This document shows positions 60,471-64,000 of a stretch of 64,000 nucleotides of DNA, piece by piece. The position numbers and the translations under genes were made by a program. Origin of the DNA: Haloplasma contractile SSD-17B (GTDB lineage: Bacteria; Bacillota_I; Bacilli_A; Haloplasmatales; Haloplasmataceae); NCBI RefSeq assembly GCF_000215935.2, contig NZ_AFNU02000007.1:62001-126000 (forward strand). Reading direction: 5' to 3'. The notes beneath the pieces are model-generated. The model was given only the letters and a program-made list of their open reading frames with translations. It was not told the origin of the DNA and searched no databases. Numbering within the stretch: the first letter of the stretch is position 1; every line of letters starts with the position of its first letter.

Positions 60471-61532
60471 CTATCTACCATTAAATGCACACTCATGTAA
60501 ATCAAAAAGATCACTCGCGTTTTTAACTATTAAATCTTTAAGTTCTACCTTATTGATCCATTCCTGGTCTAGTGCTTCAATACCATGCGCTGCACCCAGT
60601 ATATTCCCGCAAATTGAACCTGTTGAATCACTATCTCCATCATGGTTTACAGACATAATAAGAGCTTCTTTAACATTCGATTCTTTTAATGCACAATAGA
60701 GTGCGATCGCTAATGCTTCATCTGCAATCCACCCTTCTCCCATCTGTTTAATTGCTTGTTTAGGACTTTCACTACTATCTGCAAGGGCTATAGACTTCTC
60801 TATAGATTGTAATGTTTCCTCATGACCCTTATATCCTTTAAGTAAATTAGTTGTAGTCATCATGCTTTCTATTATCGTTTTACCATTTATAAGTTCTGAT
60901 ATAATCGCAGCAAATGCTCCTGCTGAAAGGTACCCTGTAGGATGTCCATGGGTAATTGCTGCAAGTTCAGTTGCAACTTTAAATGCATGTGCTGGTTCTC
61001 TATGTAAGAATAAACCGACAGGCGCAACACGCATTACACCTCCGCATCCTTTACTATTATTGATTGGTTTCTCTATGGTTCCCATTTTCCCACTACCTAG
61101 TGCTGTTAAACAACTATTTCCAGGTGCCCTTCGAACATATAATTCCTTGTAATTTAGAATAGAATCTGTTCTTTCATGAATCCGTGATTTAAGCCAAACT
61201 TGATCATCTTCTGTTGGTAACCTTTTGGTCTGAGTATAATACCAACGCAGGTAGGATTGATAAATGCCACTTCCGGCGTAAGTTCCAATACCTCGTTCAC
61301 TACAACGCATATGCGCCCAAAGTATTCCATCTGCAGTGAATAAAGTCATTTGCGTATCATCTGATATCAAGGCTTTTCCTGATATAGGATCAACCTTTAA
61401 ATCGGTTATACCTGACTCTCCAAACTTGGATTTAATTTCATTTAGTCTCATAAACTCAACTGTATATCCAAGTGCATCTCCAATTGCACCACCAAGTAAC
61501 GAAGCTATAAACAATTCTTTTTTACTACAGAT
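60471..61532 (-). CDS. ADP-ribosylglycohydrolase family protein
   Basis: About 353 residues; removes ADP-ribose from modified macromolecules (ARH/DraG fold, two Mg ions). Motifs: SLLGGAIGDALGYTVEF, ISDDTQMTLFTADG (DDT, metal), GCGGVMRVAPVGL, ITHGHPTGYLSAG and VNHDGDSDSTGSICGNILGA (HDGDSDST, metal). The frame from the only standard start (TTG at 61514) is far from the ribosome binding site GGGGAGGG; reading back in frame gives CSKKELFIASLLGG preceded by ATC at 61530-61532, exactly six bases after that site. The start is therefore probably a non-standard ATC or a mutated ATG. Transcribed after the zinc-ribbon gene. Confidence 0.88.
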   Translation of the reverse strand: MCSKKELFIASLLGGAIGDALGYTVEFMRLNEIKSKFGESGITDLKVDPISGKALISDDTQMTLFTADGILWAHMRCSERGIGTYAGSGIYQSYLRWYYTQTKRLPTEDDQVWLKSRIHERTDSILNYKELYVRRAPGNSCLTALGSGKMGTIEKPINNSKGCGGVMRVAPVGLFLHREPAHAFKVATELAAITHGHPTGYLSAGAFAAIISELINGKTIIESMMTTTNLLKGYKGHEETLQSIEKSIALADSSESPKQAIKQMGEGWIADEALAIALYCALKESNVKEALIMSVNHDGDSDSTGSICGNILGAAHGIEALDQEWINKVELKDLIVKNASDLFDLHECAFNGR

Positions 61533-61566
61533 ATTTATCCCTCCCCAAAATTAATTTAATTACACT

Positions 61567-62178
61567 TTAATCAATGTCCATATCCTGATCTATGTATTTC
61601 TTTAAAATCTTAATGAACTGTTCCCAATATGGTGGGTATTTATTACTACCACTTTTATTTATTTGATTATGTTCTGAAAACTCTATAGTTAAGTCCCACT
61701 GTGTTCCATCAAACATTAACTCATCATCATAGCGATCTTTCCAACAGACTATTTCCAAAGTAGATATTTCATCAGTAAATTCTAGCCACTGTTTGTTTGT
61801 TAGAGGTATTTCTTCTATGTTTATGTCTAGTTCATCATTACATTGTTTTAAATCGACAGACATTCCCCCTGGAGTCTTGGCATAGCGAATGTGTTTGCTT
61901 TCCCTGCTTCCATCAATGTAAACAAAGTAAGATGTTGCATAAAAGCCACCTATATATAACTCAAAAGACTGTATATCAACGACTGAAAATAAATTTTCAC
62001 AACCAAACTCTTGTCCACACTCCTTACAATGTTTAGCTGGACTAACATCTGATATACAACATCCACCCAACACAACCTCTCCTCGTTTGGCAGATTCATA
62101 AGCATCTTGGGTTGGCATACCATATAAAATATCAACTGTATCAGTTGACCTACAAGCAGGACATTTTTTCCTAGCCAT
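61567..62178 (-). CDS. Zinc-ribbon protein, unknown, upstream partner of the ADP-ribosylglycohydrolase
   Basis: 203 residues: N-terminal zinc-ribbon with CPAC and CKECG (KKCPACRSTDTVDILYG, PAKHCKECGQEFGCE), then a beta-rich domain with FELYIGGFYATSYFVYIDG and a C-terminal region rich in Asp/Glu/Trp (WKDRYDDELMFDGTQWDLTIEF). Such proteins are known from many genomes but have no named function. The ATG at 62178 has GGGAGAGG before it; it precedes the hydrolase gene by about 35 bases in the same operon, hinting at a functional link in ADP-ribose metabolism. Confidence 0.6.
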   Translation of the reverse strand: MARKKCPACRSTDTVDILYGMPTQDAYESAKRGEVVLGGCCISDVSPAKHCKECGQEFGCENLFSVVDIQSFELYIGGFYATSYFVYIDGSRESKHIRYAKTPGGMSVDLKQCNDELDINIEEIPLTNKQWLEFTDEISTLEIVCWKDRYDDELMFDGTQWDLTIEFSEHNQINKSGSNKYPPYWEQFIKILKKYIDQDMDID

Positions 62179-62302
62179 AACATAACCTCTCCCTATACAT
62201 AAAAGTCTCAAAAAAATAATAAAAACAGATACTTTATGTAAAATCTTTCCATATGTTAATTATATCATTATTATGGGTAGTAAGCAATTTCATACAATTA
62301 TA

Positions 62303-62344
62303 CAAAAGCCAGTCAAAGGGATATTACTCTTCAACTGGCTTTTA
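62303..62344 (-). terminator. Intrinsic terminator after the Sau3AI-family nuclease gene
   Basis: Stem AAAAGCCAGTTGAAGAG / CTTTGACTGGCTTTT with flanking T/A runs, between the nuclease gene and the zinc-ribbon gene. Confidence 0.85.
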
Positions 62345-62437
62345 ACATTTTCCTATAAATTATAAATGATTAAAAAAGTAGTAAGTAGTTTTCCATCTTA
62401 GACAATTACATAAACGATATATACTATCATACAAATC

Positions 62438-63814
62438 TTAACTATTATCTAGTATTATTTGTGTAATAAATTTTTTATCCAGCCAGAAACATTGCTTAGT
62501 CATCCATTTTCCATCTGGTAACTCATCTGAATTCGGATTATGTGGCTCATAAGATGCTTTACTAGTATGCGGCCTTACATGACAAACAGAGTTCAGTTTA
62601 CTTCCAGGCAAGTTATTAAATACTTTGTTTCCAGAAGGTTTTAACTTAACACCTTCTTTTAATACCCTGACAGTCTCCTCCCATGTTTCTTTCACCGGAC
62701 CATCCAGAATACTTACTGGCATGTTCCAAAATATTGTTTTGTTTAAAATGTATTCACCAGTCTTATTCTTCTCCACAATAAAGAATAGGAATTTAGTTTG
62801 CTCAAACATTTGCCTTAACTCGGATGTTTCCCATGTTTCTTGTAATAATTTCTTAAATTTAAACGATGGAAATGACATCGACTCATTTATAGAACCATTC
62901 TTTTCAACGCGTATAGATTTTACCTTTATATTAGCTTTCTGAAATTCTTCAGTTTTTCCTAACTTATCTGTTAAACCTAAAATTTTACTTGCTACCATTT
63001 GAACCTTTTGCTTTGGATTACCTTTAATATTATATTGCTTCATCAACTCATCTATTGATTGACCATAATAATCTTCTAATTTATTAAGTATATATTGTTC
63101 TAATGTAGTATCTTTTAATTCACTTTTATTTTGAATAATTCTTTCGGATTTCTTATCACCAAACACATAATTTCTAAGTAGAAAAGTCATGTATGATTGC
63201 TTTAAACTATAAGCGCGTTGCATTGCTGGCTCTTCTGAGCATGGCTGCTCTCGAACTGACGATTTATTTACTCCCTTAGTACAGGCTCCTAGATACATTG
63301 TATCTGACTCTGATAGTGTATGAGCTTGTCCACTTCTTATTTTAGAAACAATCGTTTCCCAGTCATCCTTAATAATTTCTAAATCCTCTTCCGGAAATTG
63401 ATATAAAATAGTCTTCGTAATTTCATATTCTTCTCGCTTCACATCTTTTAACCACTCGTAAAATACCATTAAGATTTTACTGTTTTTTCTCCAGAAGGAG
63501 CTCTCCTCAAAGGAATTATTTACTTCTTCCATATAGTTAATAATATTCAATACTAAGCGTTCTTTTGCTGATATTGTTTTATTTTTATTTCTCTTAAAAG
63601 GGGTTACTTTTAGTTCAACACCAGCTTCTATAAAATCTGCCTCAGCTCTACTATTTACTTCATACCCAAAGTACTCTTCTTCTAAGAACTGACCAAGACC
63701 TCCCTTAATATTGCGTACGTAGTTTTCATTAGTTCCTATATCCTTAAACTTTTTTCCCTCCAGTTCTTTTGCATAACAATAAATTGAGTTAATATCCGTA
63801 TAATCATATTCCAT
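62438..63814 (-). CDS. Sau3AI/MutH-family type II restriction endonuclease
   Basis: 458 residues. The N-terminal half carries the MutH/Sau3AI active-site pattern: GGLGQFLEEEYFGYEVNSRAEADFIEAGVELKVTPFKRNK (Glu, Asp, then E-x-K of the nuclease centre). The C-terminal half (from about residue 270) looks like the second, MutH-like DNA-binding domain of Sau3AI. This family cuts at or near GATC. Divergently transcribed from a C5-cytosine methyltransferase starting at 63938, forming a type II restriction-modification system. Recognition of GATC is inferred from family. Confidence 0.88.
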   Translation of the reverse strand: MEYDYTDINSIYCYAKELEGKKFKDIGTNENYVRNIKGGLGQFLEEEYFGYEVNSRAEADFIEAGVELKVTPFKRNKNKTISAKERLVLNIINYMEEVNNSFEESSFWRKNSKILMVFYEWLKDVKREEYEITKTILYQFPEEDLEIIKDDWETIVSKIRSGQAHTLSESDTMYLGACTKGVNKSSVREQPCSEEPAMQRAYSLKQSYMTFLLRNYVFGDKKSERIIQNKSELKDTTLEQYILNKLEDYYGQSIDELMKQYNIKGNPKQKVQMVASKILGLTDKLGKTEEFQKANIKVKSIRVEKNGSINESMSFPSFKFKKLLQETWETSELRQMFEQTKFLFFIVEKNKTGEYILNKTIFWNMPVSILDGPVKETWEETVRVLKEGVKLKPSGNKVFNNLPGSKLNSVCHVRPHTSKASYEPHNPNSDELPDGKWMTKQCFWLDKKFITQIILDNS

Positions 63815-63843
63815 AAACTACCTGCCCCTTATTTTTCTAATGA

Positions 63844-63900
63844 AATAGACTTGATCTATTTTACATTTTGTTGTATAATATATCTATTATGATTATACAA
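63844..63900. promoter_or_regulatory. Two inverted repeats in the divergent restriction/methyltransferase promoter region
   Basis: AATAGACTTGATCTATT (63844-63860) is a dyad that contains a GATC; TTGTATAAT (63871-63879) and ATTATACAA (63892-63900) are a perfect 9-base inverted repeat with a 12-base spacer that include TATAAT-like boxes. Both fit regulatory sites for the divergent genes. Confidence 0.55.
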
Positions 63901-63937
63901 TATAATCTACTTTTTTACAAAATTTGGAGGAGTTTGA

Positions 63938-64000
63938 ATGAAGAAGACAATGATCGAACTATTTGCTGGTGTTGGAGGATTCCGTATTGGTTTAGAGGCA
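63938..64000 (+). CDS. DNA (cytosine-5) methyltransferase, partial (5' end only)
   Basis: The 21 visible residues MKKTMIELFAGVGGFRIGL with the AdoMet-binding motif FAGVGGFR mark a C5-cytosine DNA methyltransferase, protecting host DNA against the divergent endonuclease. GGAGGAG before the ATG is a good ribosome binding site. The gene continues beyond the window. Confidence 0.9.
   Translation, partial: MKKTMIELFAGVGGFRIGLEA

Noticed and set aside
1-64000. tRNA, rRNA or insertion sequences
   Set aside because: No tRNA cloverleaf with T-loop motif, no rRNA-like stretch, and no transposase or clear terminal inverted repeats were noticed.

Overview
The window is an AT-rich, densely packed bacterial segment with standard genetic code use, strong GGAGG-type ribosome binding sites, sigma-A-like promoters, many lipoproteins with a lipobox and many short stem-loop/U-run terminators. 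Together with an LtaS-type sulfatase, YesL-like and YwqG-like proteins and a carbohydrate ABC operon lacking its own ATPase, this points to a low-GC Bacillota (Bacilli, or a lineage near the Mollicutes border such as Haloplasma-like bacteria). The species cannot be fixed from the sequence alone. Almost all genes lie on the minus strand, so gene order below reads right to left.

1-5.7 kb: a TPP-riboswitch-controlled thiW-thiD operon with its attenuator, an LRR/Ig-like lipoprotein followed by a partial copy of its C-terminal half, pyroglutamyl-peptidase (pcp) and a MATE exporter. 6.2-13.4 kb: a tandem array of an unrecognised family of large membrane proteins (three intact, one decayed copy). 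Two of the large genes are preceded by a small membrane-protein gene, and in both pairs a conserved hairpin hides the ribosome binding site of the large gene just after the stop codon of the small one. 13.5-25 kb: small membrane and cell-surface genes (lipoprotein, TM2 protein, decayed ywqG, DUF1871-like, DUF3592-like, RDD, LtaS-like sulfatase, BspA-type LRR lipoprotein).

25.5-33.4 kb: a sugar-utilisation operon: solute-binding lipoprotein, two permeases, a GH94-type phosphorylase, a small cupin-like protein and a LacI regulator, with a consensus promoter surrounded by several LacI-type operators. 33.4-40.4 kb: YesL-like protein, S9 peptidase with WYL regulator, an adenosine-deaminase-family enzyme with a short-ORF leader, and small membrane proteins. 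40.4-48.8 kb: two large surface lipoproteins, one with about 15 Ig-like repeats (243-bp DNA period) plus about 17 LRRs, the other with three copies of a domain resembling the extracellular part of RsgI anti-sigma factors, each keeping its Asn-Pro motif.

49-64 kb: a glyoxalase-fold protein and a methyltransferase, then a defence-rich region: HNH endonuclease (in a segment flanked by a second copy of the methyltransferase 3' end), a WYL-SF1 helicase-nuclease fusion, McrB and McrC, an ADP-ribosylglycohydrolase with a zinc-ribbon partner, and a divergent type II restriction-modification pair (Sau3AI/MutH-family nuclease and a C5-cytosine methyltransferase cut by the window edge). The best candidates for undescribed biology are the coupled membrane-protein pairs with the SD-sequestering hairpin, the triple RsgI-like lipoprotein and the clustered defence genes.
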